A stretch of DNA of 7,084 nt from Spirochaetaceae bacterium. GTDB taxonomy: Bacteria > Spirochaetota > Spirochaetia > Treponematales > Breznakiellaceae. Under the pieces are notes generated by a model. That model did not search any database. It saw only the letters and a list, made by a program, of their open reading frames with translations, and was not told where the DNA came from. The position numbers and the translations under genes are program-made. The stretch covers positions 1 through 7,084 of the forward strand of contig JAISQV010000130.1 of assembly GCA_031273985.1 (NCBI GenBank), given 5' to 3'. Shown one piece after another: positions 1 through 6,195 of this stretch (positions are counted from its first letter, which is position 1; every line of letters starts with the position of its first letter).

Positions 1-591
1 CTGCGTGGCCGTGTAGGAGTGGATCGTGGTCATGAGGCCGGTCTCCAGCCCTATACCCTCCTTGAGGATCACGTGAACCAGGGGGGCCAGGCAGTTGGTG
101 GTGCAGCTCGCGTTGGACAAAACATGATGCTTGGCAGGATCGTATTCTTCGTGATTCACCCCCATCACAAAGGTCTTGATGGGCTTTGATTCGTCGCCGG
201 ATTTGCCGGGGGCGGAGATGATAACCTTTTTGGCCCCCGCTGCAATGTGCCCGAAGGATTTCTCGTTGGTGTAGATACCTGTGCACTCCACCACATAATC
301 TATGCCCAGTTCCTTCCAGGGGAGCTGTTCGGGACTGAGGCCCTTTCCGGAGAGGCATTTGACCTTGTGGCCGTTCACCACCAGCACATCCTCGCCTTCA
401 ACGCCGATCTCCGCCTTCATCTGACCCTGGGTGGAATCGTACTTTAACTGGTAGGCAAAATACTTTGCGTCCGTGGAAATATCAACCACCGCCACCACAT
501 CGATCTTGTCCTTTCCGAGAAGCCCCTGACCGACCAGAGCCTGGAACACGAGACGGCCTATGCGGCCAAAACCGTTAATTGCGACTTTCAT
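1..591 (-). CDS. gap: Glyceraldehyde-3-phosphate dehydrogenase, N-terminal part (runs off the window)
   Basis: Glycolytic enzyme that oxidises glyceraldehyde-3-phosphate to 1,3-bisphosphoglycerate with NAD+ and phosphate, in the cytosol. I translated the minus strand from ATG at 591-589 and it stays open to the left edge (197 residues; family total about 335-350). Visible: Rossmann start NGFGRIGRL at residues 6-14, an acidic residue Asp37 after the second beta strand (VVDIS) consistent with NAD preference, and the active-site block SNASCTTNC with catalytic Cys163 and His191 (TTIHSYTATQ). The Cys-His spacing of 28 and the stretch YFAYQLKYDSTQG resemble the trypanosome glycosomal/spirochaete type more than the Bacillus type (spacing 27). 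No strong Shine-Dalgarno site is seen; AAAGG directly abuts the ATG. It is monocistronic at its 5' end, divergent from maf, with its own promoter at 668-696. The identity is very secure; only the C-terminal half is missing. Confidence 0.97.
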   Translation of the reverse strand, partial: MKVAINGFGRIGRLVFQALVGQGLLGKDKIDVVAVVDISTDAKYFAYQLKYDSTQGQMKAEIGVEGEDVLVVNGHKVKCLSGKGLSPEQLPWKELGIDYVVECTGIYTNEKSFGHIAAGAKKVIISAPGKSGDESKPIKTFVMGVNHEEYDPAKHHVLSNASCTTNCLAPLVHVILKEGIGLETGLMTTIHSYTATQ

Positions 592-645
592 CCTTTATAA
601 AACCCCCAAAGTTGACGTTTAGGCCGCCCCAAACCCGCCAAGTCT

Positions 646-675
646 TGGACCGTCCCATTATGATTAAACTATAAT
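646..675 (+). promoter_or_regulatory. Sigma-70-type promoter for maf
   Basis: On the plus strand a perfect TATAAT lies at 670-675. The best -35 is TGGACC at 646-651 (4 of 6 matches) with an 18-bp spacer. Predicted transcription would begin near 682, giving a leader of about 87 nt that contains the stem-loop at 714-736. Its -10 box shares 670-673 with the gap promoter -10 on the other strand. Confidence 0.45.
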
Positions 676-696
676 GTTCAAGAGAAAGGAAAACAA
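668..696 (-). promoter_or_regulatory. Sigma-70-type promoter for gap
   Basis: On the minus strand, TTGTTT (696-691) and TATAGT (673-668) are separated by exactly 17 bp. The -10 box matches the consensus at 5 of 6 positions and the -35 at 3 of 6. It lies in an AT-rich island within GC-rich DNA and would give a leader of about 70 nt before the gap ATG. Its -10 box overlaps that of the opposing maf promoter. Predicted from sequence only. Confidence 0.5.
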
Positions 697-713
697 GCGT
701 ATTTGATGATCTT

Positions 714-736
714 GCCCGGCGGCCTTGAAGCCGGGC
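714..736. repeat. Stem-loop in the maf leader, similar to one at 6215-6235
   Basis: GCCCGGC at 714-720 pairs with GCCGGGC at 730-736 across a 9-nt loop. There is no T-run after it on either strand, so it is not a standard intrinsic terminator. The same 7-bp stem occurs at 6215-6221/6229-6235. Read on the opposite strand, that copy also has CCTTG in its loop, as this one does, which suggests a dispersed small repeat. It lies about 20 nt upstream of the maf Shine-Dalgarno site. Confidence 0.55.
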
Positions 737-768
737 GCGGTCCCGGGTTATGTTAGAGGTGCCGCATT

Positions 769-1362
769 ATGGAATCTATCATTCTTGCATCGGGCTCCCT
801 GCGCAGGCAGGGATACTTCAGGCTGCTGGGCCTTCCCTTCAGTGTCATGTCCCCCCAGATAGACGAAAGTTACGAGGGGATACTCCCGCCCCGGGAACTT
901 GCCGGGGATTTGGCCGTGCGTAAGGTCCGGCGGGCCCTCGAGCTGATCCGGAACAGCCCTCCCTGGATTCTCGGCGCCGATACGCTGGTAGAGCTGGACG
1001 GGGAGGTTTTGGGGAAGCCTGGGGACCGCTCTCTGGCCGCCGCAATGCTGAAAAAGCTCCAAAACCGGGAGCACCGGGTGGTAACCGCCATGGCCCTTTA
1101 CAACAGACGGACCCAAAACATAGACTGCCGTTCGGTATCAAGCTCCGTAACCTTCGCGCCCCTCGGGGACGGCGAAATCGAGTGGTACCTGGACACCGGC
1201 GAATGGCAGGGTGTGGCCGGCGCCTACCAGGCCCAGGGACTGGCGGCCTGCTTCATCGAGGCCATACACGGTTCCTACAGCGCCGTCGTGGGGCTTCCCC
1301 TGCACGAATGTTACGTCATGCTGAGGGAAAACGGCTACGAGTACGGAGCGAAACAGGAATGA
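769..1362 (+). CDS. maf: Maf family nucleoside triphosphate pyrophosphatase (YhdE-like)
   Basis: Cytosolic house-cleaning enzyme that hydrolyses non-canonical or excess NTPs to the monophosphate and pyrophosphate; members are linked to septum inhibition. The 197-residue length is normal. Visible family motifs: N-terminal loop ILASGSLRRQ (residues 5-14; the usual S-P-R-R is S-L-R-R here), Lys52, the catalytic ILGADTLV block with Asp71 (67-74), GEVLGKP (78-84), and GEWQGVAGAYQAQG with Gln156 (144-157). The ADT and AY-x-x-QG forms match the dTTP/UTP-type (YhdE) subgroup rather than the m7GTP-type (YceF), whose equivalents are usually SDQ and a Glu before the Gly; the subgroup call is inferred. 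ATG at 769 was chosen because AGAGGT lies at 755-760, 8 nt upstream. It is followed after 88 bp by the MATE gene in the same direction, and no terminator separates them. Confidence 0.95.
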   Translation: MESIILASGSLRRQGYFRLLGLPFSVMSPQIDESYEGILPPRELAGDLAVRKVRRALELIRNSPPWILGADTLVELDGEVLGKPGDRSLAAAMLKKLQNREHRVVTAMALYNRRTQNIDCRSVSSSVTFAPLGDGEIEWYLDTGEWQGVAGAYQAQGLAACFIEAIHGSYSAVVGLPLHECYVMLRENGYEYGAKQE

Positions 1363-1378
1363 GTCGCCGGTCTTCATG

Positions 1379-1398
1379 GCCCTGTCCTTTGTCAGGGC
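1379..1398 (+). other. Small stem-loop between maf and the MATE gene
   Basis: GCCCTG (1379-1384) and CAGGGC (1393-1398) can form a 6-bp stem with an 8-nt loop in the maf-MATE gap. No U-tract follows, so it is more likely an mRNA processing or stability element, or chance, than a terminator. No clear promoter is visible in the 88-bp gap. Confidence 0.25.
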
Positions 1399-1450
1399 GG
1401 CACTGAACAAAGAAGCCCGCATCTTCGTAGAGCGCTTCGGACGGAAGGCA

Positions 1451-2830
1451 ATGAAAAAACCCCAAAAAAATCGCTTCGATCTTACCCAGGGCAGTATCCT
1501 TGAAAAGATCACCTTCATGGCGCTGCCCATCATGGGTACGCAGCTCCTCCAGATGGCCTACAACCTGACGGATATGTTCTGGCTGGGCCGGGTGGGAAGC
1601 TTCGCCGTCGCAGCCAGCGGCGCTGCGGGAATGTATATGTGGCTCTCCATGGGCCTCCTCCTCATCGGGCGCATGGGCGCGGAAATAGGCGTGGCCCAGA
1701 GCCTGGGCAAGGGCGACCGGGAAGCGGCCCTGGATTTTTCACGGAATTCCCTCTTCCTCAACGGGATCCTCGGCTCCCTCTGCGCCCTGGCCTTCGCCCT
1801 TGCCGCGGAGCCCCTGGCGGCCTTCTTTCCCGTGGAGGAGAAGAGCATCCTTCACGAGGCGGCGGCCTACCTGCGCATCGTCAGCCTCGGTATCCTCCCC
1901 TCCTTCGTTACCGGGGTCATTGCGGGAACCTTCACCGCCTCGGGAAATTCCCGCAGCCCCTTCATTCTTTCCAGCGCGGGGTTACTGTGCAATGTTGTGC
2001 TGGACCCGGTCTTCATCCTGATCTTCCGCTGGGGCATACGCGGCGCCGCCTGGGCCACAGTGATATCGCAGGCCCTCGTCTGCGCCCTGATGCTGGGGGC
2101 CGTGAAACATTCCGGAAGCAGGCCCTTCGAGACCTACCGCTTCCGTTTCAGGCCGGAGCGGAAGAAGATCGCCCTGATACTGAAGTGGGCGCTTCCCATA
2201 GGCCTTGAGAGCATTCTCTTTTGCTTCCTCTCCATGCTCTGCGCCCGGATGGAGGCCCGCTTCGGGCCGGAGGCCATGGCGGCGGGTAAAATAGGCGCCC
2301 AGACAGAATCCCTCACCTGGCTCATAGCGGGCGGTTTCGGCTCCGCCCTGGTAGCCTTCATCGGGCAGAACCACGGGGCGGGAAAAACGGAGCGCATCAG
2401 AAAGGGGGTAAAACTCTCCCTGGCCCTTATGGGAACCTGGGGCGCCCTGGTGGTCCTGTTTTTCTACACCGCGGGAAAGCAGGTTTTCTATGTGTTCCTG
2501 CCGGACCGGGAAATAGCCGAACTGGGAAAGCACTACCTCTGGATTCTCGCGGTGTGCCAGCTCCCCATGAACCTGGAGGCGGTTTGGGCGGGGGCCTTCA
2601 AGGGCAGGGGCAGGACGATCCCGCCCTCCATAGTGAGCATAGCCTCCAACGGCTTGAAGCCTATCCTGGCATGGGCCCTCTCCCAGGGAAGCCTCGGCCT
2701 CTACGGCGTCTGGGCGGGAATCTCCGCGGGGGACACTCTGAGGGGGATAGGGCTCTTTATTTGGTACGAGCTTGCCGAGCGGCGGGCGGCGAGGCTTGAA
2801 AAAAAGGCCCCCGCCTTGCGGGAGCCTTAA
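1451..2830 (+). CDS. MATE family multidrug/Na+(H+) antiporter, DinF/NorM-like
   Basis: Inner-membrane secondary transporter that exports cationic drugs or metabolites in exchange for Na+ or H+. From ATG 1451 it has 459 residues, the usual MATE length, with about 12 hydrophobic segments in two homologous six-helix halves. Visible: N-terminal MALPIMGTQ (23-31) then NLTDMFWLGR with Asp41 in TM1; NVVLDPVF with Asn181 and Asp185; second-half start LKWALPIGLES (244-254) and VAFIGQNHGAGK (301-312), a MATE hallmark. Asp41 and Asp185 occupy the places of the conserved acidic residues of DinF-like MATEs. The frame is open back to ATG 1376, but that start has no Shine-Dalgarno site and would add 25 polar residues. 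GGAAGG at 1443-1448 sits just before 1451 (short spacing), so I prefer 1451. The substrate cannot be told from sequence. The last codons overlap a terminator that serves the convergent gene. Confidence 0.93.
   Translation: MKKPQKNRFDLTQGSILEKITFMALPIMGTQLLQMAYNLTDMFWLGRVGSFAVAASGAAGMYMWLSMGLLLIGRMGAEIGVAQSLGKGDREAALDFSRNSLFLNGILGSLCALAFALAAEPLAAFFPVEEKSILHEAAAYLRIVSLGILPSFVTGVIAGTFTASGNSRSPFILSSAGLLCNVVLDPVFILIFRWGIRGAAWATVISQALVCALMLGAVKHSGSRPFETYRFRFRPERKKIALILKWALPIGLESILFCFLSMLCARMEARFGPEAMAAGKIGAQTESLTWLIAGGFGSALVAFIGQNHGAGKTERIRKGVKLSLALMGTWGALVVLFFYTAGKQVFYVFLPDREIAELGKHYLWILAVCQLPMNLEAVWAGAFKGRGRTIPPSIVSIASNGLKPILAWALSQGSLGLYGVWAGISAGDTLRGIGLFIWYELAERRAARLEKKAPALREP
2799..2828 (-). 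terminator. Intrinsic terminator for the methyltransferase operon, inside the MATE 3' end
   Basis: Arms 2804-2808/2824-2828 (AAGGC/GCCTT) and 2810-2814/2818-2822 (CCCGC/GCGGG) form a 10-bp stem with one C-A mismatch and a CTT loop. On the minus strand it is followed at once by seven T residues (plus-strand A-run 2799-2805), the classic layout for stopping transcripts coming from 3986 and 4303. In the plus direction only TTAAAT follows, so stopping there would be weaker. The whole structure lies in the final codons of the MATE gene. Confidence 0.8.
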
Positions 2831-2832
2831 AT

Positions 2833-2894
2833 CCGGCGGTCCTTCGCCGAGGCGCTATTCGCCCTGCGATCATTCGCCGTGGCGGCTATTCGCC
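2833..2894 (-). repeat. Four-unit degenerate tandem repeat (15-16 bp, GGCGAA) at the methyltransferase 3' end
   Basis: Read on the minus strand, four units begin with GGCGAA: 2894-2879, 2878-2864, 2863-2849 and 2848-2833 (16, 15, 15 and 16 bp). The first and third share GGCGAATAG. The first contains the last Gly-Glu codons and the TAG stop of the methyltransferase gene. Three of the four also form small hairpins because a complementary GCC block sits in the unit; the strongest is TGGCGGC (2880-2886) with GCCGCCA (2892-2898). The ladder fills the gap between the stop codon and the terminator. It looks like tandem duplication of the gene's 3' end followed by drift. Confidence 0.7.
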
Positions 2895-3986
2895 GCCAAG
2901 CTTGATACGGGAATATCGGTACAGTTCCTCCCGGAATACCGGGGTGAGCACCTGGGCGCCGTAGAAGTTGATCGTGGCGGGCTTGCCGGGTTTGCAGAAC
3001 TTGTCCACAAACTTGCGGGCCTCTTCCCGCTGTTTCTCCTCGGGCGTAACGGCGGGATCCCACTGATCGGGAATGACCCCGATGATGATCTTATCGCCGT
3101 ATTTCTCATAGTCTCCCTGGGTGTCGTTCATGGCCATGCCGCCCCAGCTATCCCAGCCCGCCTCTATCATGTTGGGGATACACGCGTCAACGTGGCCGCA
3201 GCTATGAAAGTCGGCTATGCCCCCCAGGGAATGAATGTGATCGGTAACCCTCCGCATGGCGGGAACGATGATCTCCCTGCCTACGGCGGGGGAGAAGAAG
3301 GGCGCCATCTGGGAACCCCAATCATCGTGGATGGTGTAGCAGTTGAGGTGGAAGTACTTCCAGAAATTATCGATGATGCCGTTGTAGAGGTCCGCCAGGG
3401 CCAGCATCAGTTCCTTCACCGCGTCCTGCTGTTCTTCGTCGATCATCGCCAGGGCGGCTCCTTCAAAATCCATGAAGGAGATGAGCCGCTCAAAGAAACC
3501 GTTTACCAGCCAGATCATGGGAAGCGTATCCTGATTCTGGATATAGGCCTCATTTTTCCTGGCCGCGCCTTCCCAATCCCACTCGTTGATGTCGGGAAAC
3601 TTCACCACCTTCTTCCAGTCGTTGGCATCGTGGAGCAGAGGATTTCCCGGCTTCACCATGGAGCCGCCGGCGGAGGGCACAAAGACCCACTCCACCCCGA
3701 AAATATCCTTGCCGCCCACGGGGATTCCCCCCTGGTCGTTCATGATAAAGCCTTCACCGTCAAATACCTGCGCCCGGGCAATGTTATCGGGATAGAAACG
3801 CGGGCAGAATATGCCTGTTTCTATACCCAGAGGCTGCCAAATGGGCTGCCGCTTCATGGCGGCAATATAGCCGTCCTTGAGCGGAACCGGGGTACTGTAA
3901 ATCTTGGTCGCCGGCGCGCCGGGAAAGAACGAGGGAACCTCCCGCGCCACGGTCATTTCTTTGGGATCAAACTTGGGTACAGCCAT
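2886..3986 (-). CDS. Uroporphyrinogen decarboxylase-fold methyltransferase (MtaA/MtbA/CmuA-like)
   Basis: Member of the URO-D superfamily. The closest functional groups are cytosolic zinc enzymes that move a methyl group between a corrinoid protein and a thiol or tetrahydrofolate in methylotrophic or O-demethylation pathways. It has 366 residues, normal for the family. The start region PLKDGYIAAMKRQPIW (35-50) resembles the family's N-terminal helix. The metal motif is FHSCGHV with His261 and Cys263. Cys331 (FCKPG) lies 68 residues later and may be the third ligand of the H-x-C...C pattern known in MtaA; Cys269 is an alternative. The HSCG motif argues against true heme-pathway HemE, which lacks it. 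ATG 3986 has AGGAG at 3996-3992 with ideal 5-nt spacing. It lies 29 nt after the small gene 4303-4016, in one operon that ends at the terminator at 2828-2799. No corrinoid-protein or activase gene is visible nearby, so the substrate is unknown. Confidence 0.85.
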   Translation of the reverse strand: MAVPKFDPKEMTVAREVPSFFPGAPATKIYSTPVPLKDGYIAAMKRQPIWQPLGIETGIFCPRFYPDNIARAQVFDGEGFIMNDQGGIPVGGKDIFGVEWVFVPSAGGSMVKPGNPLLHDANDWKKVVKFPDINEWDWEGAARKNEAYIQNQDTLPMIWLVNGFFERLISFMDFEGAALAMIDEEQQDAVKELMLALADLYNGIIDNFWKYFHLNCYTIHDDWGSQMAPFFSPAVGREIIVPAMRRVTDHIHSLGGIADFHSCGHVDACIPNMIEAGWDSWGGMAMNDTQGDYEKYGDKIIIGVIPDQWDPAVTPEEKQREEARKFVDKFCKPGKPATINFYGAQVLTPVFREELYRYSRIKLGGE

Positions 3987-4015
3987 ATATGCTCCTGTTG
4001 GGACCGCCGGGATCC

Positions 4016-4303
4016 CTACTCCATCCTTGTGCCCACAAAGGGGGTATCGCCGAAGCTGGATTTGGAGGTGCCTTTAATCGTATCCGTGGCGGGATCATAG
4101 GTCCCGCCCATGACGATGTTCATCCCCATCATGGAGAGGCCGGCCACAATCGTATCGCCGTTCATTATGAAGTTGTCAAACTTCTGCCGCTGGCCCATGG
4201 CCGTAGAATAGGCCTCCCAGGTGTCGCCGTCTTTGGTAATTTCCCAGATGACCTTGTTGCCCTGGGAATCGATGTCCCACTTTCCTTCAATACTTCCCGC
4301 CAT
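4016..4303 (-). CDS. Small beta-rich hypothetical protein (95 aa), lipocalin-like pattern
   Basis: I do not recognise a named family. The 95 residues carry alternating polar/hydrophobic stretches typical of a small beta barrel: GKWDID (7-12), KVIWEITKDGDTWEAYS (15-31), FDNFIMNGDTIVAGLS (41-56), a Met-rich strand MMGMNIVMGG (57-66), YDPATDTIKGTS and the closing PFVGTRME. The short GxW start and the final G-T-R strand recall lipocalin- or FABP-like barrels, but this is an inference from pattern only. There is no signal peptide or membrane segment, so it is probably cytosolic. ATG 4303 was chosen for AGGAG at 4314-4310 with 6-nt spacing; an in-frame GTG at 4387 lacks support and lies almost at the predicted transcription start. 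It is first in the operon with the methyltransferase 29 nt downstream, which suggests a shared substrate or pathway. Confidence 0.75.
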   Translation of the reverse strand: MAGSIEGKWDIDSQGNKVIWEITKDGDTWEAYSTAMGQRQKFDNFIMNGDTIVAGLSMMGMNIVMGGTYDPATDTIKGTSKSSFGDTPFVGTRME

Positions 4304-4324
4304 TTTACGCTCCTTATACGTGGC

Positions 4325-4351
4325 AAAAGCCCCGGCGTCCCACCGGGAAGC
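4325..4351 (-). promoter_or_regulatory. Possible attenuator-like hairpin in the leader of the small gene
   Basis: In the minus-strand leader, CCCGG (4347-4343) pairs with CCGGG (4335-4331) over a 7-nt loop. A GC/GC pair (4351-4350 with 4330-4329) lies beyond a 2-nt bulge, and four T residues (4328-4325) follow. This resembles a weak intrinsic terminator placed between the promoter and the Shine-Dalgarno site. The stem is short, so a regulatory role is speculative. Confidence 0.3.
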
Positions 4352-4369
4352 CAGGTACCACACTATTGA

Positions 4370-4385
4370 GTATTTACCGGAATAC
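4370..4385. promoter_or_regulatory. Operator-like palindrome just downstream of the promoter
   Basis: GTATT (4370-4374) and AATAC (4381-4385) form an inverted repeat around a 6-bp centre, about 7-22 bp past the predicted transcription start of the small gene/methyltransferase operon. On the minus strand CCGGT also occurs twice, 10 bp apart (4390-4386 and 4380-4376), one DNA turn. A repressor bound here would block initiation. The arms are short, so chance is possible. Confidence 0.3.
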
Positions 4386-4398
4386 ACCGGACCGCACC

Positions 4399-4428
4399 AG
4401 TGTAACCCGCCTCCGTCCCTTGTGTCAA
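4399..4428 (-). promoter_or_regulatory. Sigma-70-type promoter for the small gene/methyltransferase operon
   Basis: The minus strand has a perfect -35 TTGACA (4428-4423) and a -10 TACACT (4404-4399, 4 of 6 matches) with an 18-bp spacer. It starts only 23 bp after the stop codon of the upstream phosphate transporter gene and would give a leader of about 90 nt. I see no terminator between that gene and this promoter, so some read-through is possible. Confidence 0.55.
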
Positions 4429-4450
4429 ATTATTTTTGCATTTTTTCTGA

Positions 4451-6139
4451 CTAGCGCATGAGCTGCAGCGCCTCTGAAATGTTGTAGCAAATGTCCCCCA
4501 GCTTCTCTATGCGGCGCACCAGATCGATAAAGAGGAGTTCCCGCTTCACATCCTCCCCGGCTTCTATGCGTTTTCTGCCCATTTTCCTGAGCCGGTCCCT
4601 GGATTTGTCGATCTGTTCTTCCAGAGCCTCCGCATAAACGGCCTGTTCGCTGGTGATTCTCTGCCCCAGATGGCCCCGGACAAAGGACAGGAAGCCTTCA
4701 ACCAAATCGATGTAGGGCGCCAGGGCTTCGATCTCCATCTCCTTGAAAAGCAGATCCTTCCTGACGCTCCGCTCCAGCATGAGGCTGACGCTGTAGCAAT
4801 CGTCGGTCATATCCTCCAGATCCGCAATGATCCGCAGCATATGATAGATGTTCTGCTCCGACTGTGCGCCCAACTGCCGCCGGCTGCACTCCATCAGGAA
4901 GCGGGTAAGCTCTTCCCGCATCTCATCGGCAATATCCTCTTTCTCCCGCATCTCATCGACCAGGCTGTTCACCAGGCCTTCCCGGTCCGCCGTATTCCGC
5001 ACCGTATGAAGGGCCTCGCTGAAGCGGGCGTACATGGAGGAGACGAGGCCCGCCATATCCCGAATCTCCTTTTCCGCCCGGACTATGTTGAATTCCGGGG
5101 TACTGTTGATGGAGGAACGGTATTCCAGCCGGTAGGGTTTCCGCCCTGTTTCCGGGTCCCGGTCCTTGATGAGGAAGGTTACCAGGGCGGCGAACTGGGT
5201 GGTGAAGGGAAGGAAGAGCAGGGTGCAGAGCAGGTTAAACACTGTATGGAACATGGCCAGGTGGGCCGCCACGCTCAGGCCCCCGTCGCCCGAGACCGCC
5301 GGCGAGCCCGGAACGAGGAGGTCCACCAGGAAAAGCAGGGGCTGGAAGAAGGCGAGGGCCACGACGGAACCCACCACATTGAAGAGGACGTGCACCAGGG
5401 CGGTGCGTTTCGCCGCGGTCTTGGAGCCTATGGCGGCCAGAATCGCGTCTATGGTGGTCCCTATGTTGGCGCCCAGGATCATGGAAGCGGCGAAGGGAAA
5501 GGGAATCACGCCGTTGTAGGCCAGGGTGATGATCAGGGTGATGGACGCCGCGGAGGAATGCATGAGGAGGGTTATGCCGGTGCTTATGCCAATCCCGATG
5601 ATCGTGGAGAGGAAGCCCAGGGTGGAAAGATTCCGCAGAAAGGCCAGGGATTCGGGCTTCAGCGCGGGCACCACATCGGAGATGAATTGCAGGCCCAGGA
5701 AGATGAAGCCGAAACCCATGAAGACCCCGCCCAGGCTGCGGAACTTCCAGCGGAGATTGCTCAGCAGGAAGCCGAGGCCGAAGGCCGGGAGAGCCAGGCC
5801 GGAAATATTGACCGAAAAGCCCACCAGGGAGACTATCCAGGCGGTGATGGTGGTGCCTATGTTGGTCCCCATGATCACGCCTATGGCCTGGGTCAGGGTG
5901 AGGAGCCCGGCGTTGACGAAGGAAACCATCATCACCGACACCGCCGAGGAGGACTGAATGAGCGCCGTTACCACAAGACCCGTGAGGGTCGCAATCAGCC
6001 GGTTCCCCGTCATGAAGTTGAGGGCCCGCTGCAGCCGGTCCCCCGCGGCCTGCTGTATGCCGTCGCTCATGACCTTCATCCCGTAGAGGAAGAGACAGAG
6101 GCCCCCGGCAATGCCAAACAATACGTTGATAATAGCCAT
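4451..6139 (-). CDS. Na+/phosphate cotransporter with C-terminal PhoU-like domain
   Basis: Inner-membrane Na/Pi symporter of the NptA/YjbB type, moving phosphate with sodium; the cytosolic PhoU-like tail is thought to sense or gate. It has 562 residues, as usual for the two-domain form. The two inverted Na/Pi repeats are plain: TALIQSSSAVSVMM (58-71) with GTNIGTT (91-97), and LLMHSSAASITL (191-202) with GANIGTT (223-229). In the second repeat QSSS is replaced by HSSA, a variation common in bacterial members. Hydrophobic segments end near residue 324. After it come RAEKEIRDM (354-362) and long charged helices with heptad-like spacing to the end, matching PhoU bundles. ATG 6139 is the first Met of a good membrane start, but no Shine-Dalgarno site precedes it, and the predicted -10 box lies so close that the mRNA would be nearly leaderless. 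No pst or phoB genes are in view. Confidence 0.94.
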   Translation of the reverse strand: MAIINVLFGIAGGLCLFLYGMKVMSDGIQQAAGDRLQRALNFMTGNRLIATLTGLVVTALIQSSSAVSVMMVSFVNAGLLTLTQAIGVIMGTNIGTTITAWIVSLVGFSVNISGLALPAFGLGFLLSNLRWKFRSLGGVFMGFGFIFLGLQFISDVVPALKPESLAFLRNLSTLGFLSTIIGIGISTGITLLMHSSAASITLIITLAYNGVIPFPFAASMILGANIGTTIDAILAAIGSKTAAKRTALVHVLFNVVGSVVALAFFQPLLFLVDLLVPGSPAVSGDGGLSVAAHLAMFHTVFNLLCTLLFLPFTTQFAALVTFLIKDRDPETGRKPYRLEYRSSINSTPEFNIVRAEKEIRDMAGLVSSMYARFSEALHTVRNTADREGLVNSLVDEMREKEDIADEMREELTRFLMECSRRQLGAQSEQNIYHMLRIIADLEDMTDDCYSVSLMLERSVRKDLLFKEMEIEALAPYIDLVEGFLSFVRGHLGQRITSEQAVYAEALEEQIDKSRDRLRKMGRKRIEAGEDVKRELLFIDLVRRIEKLGDICYNISEALQLMR

Positions 6140-6147
6140 TCACTATG

Positions 6148-6176
6148 AGTATAACGCTTTAAGGGAGGAGTTAGAA
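6148..6176 (-). promoter_or_regulatory. Promoter of the phosphate transporter gene, predicted leaderless
   Basis: TATACT (6153-6148, 5 of 6 matches to the -10 consensus) lies 17 bp from TTCTAA (6176-6171, weak -35, 3 of 6). Transcription would start around 6141-6142, only 2-3 nt before the ATG at 6139, and no purine-rich ribosome site is present on this strand between the -10 box and the ATG. No classic pho box is recognised. Confidence 0.4.
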
Positions 6177-6195
6177 GGGAGGAGGGAGAATCAGG

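Noticed and set aside
247..447. Plus-strand 66-codon frame
   Set aside because: It lies wholly antisense to the conserved GAPDH coding sequence.
1376..1450. 25-residue N-terminal extension of the MATE protein
   Set aside because: There is no ribosome site before ATG 1376, and the extension is not part of the MATE fold; ATG 1451 gives the standard length.
2772..4100. Long plus-strand open frame of 442 codons
   Set aside because: It is antisense to the well-supported methyltransferase and its translation shows no family motif; GC-rich codon use opens the opposite strand.
4304..4387. Upstream GTG extension of the 95-aa protein
   Set aside because: The GTG at 4387 lies about 5 nt from the predicted transcription start without a ribosome site, whereas ATG 4303 has an ideal AGGAG.
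4670..6148. Plus-strand open frame of 492 codons, His/Gly/Glu-rich
   Set aside because: It is the mirror of the phosphate transporter gene. Its composition is low-complexity and it lacks a start context and domains.
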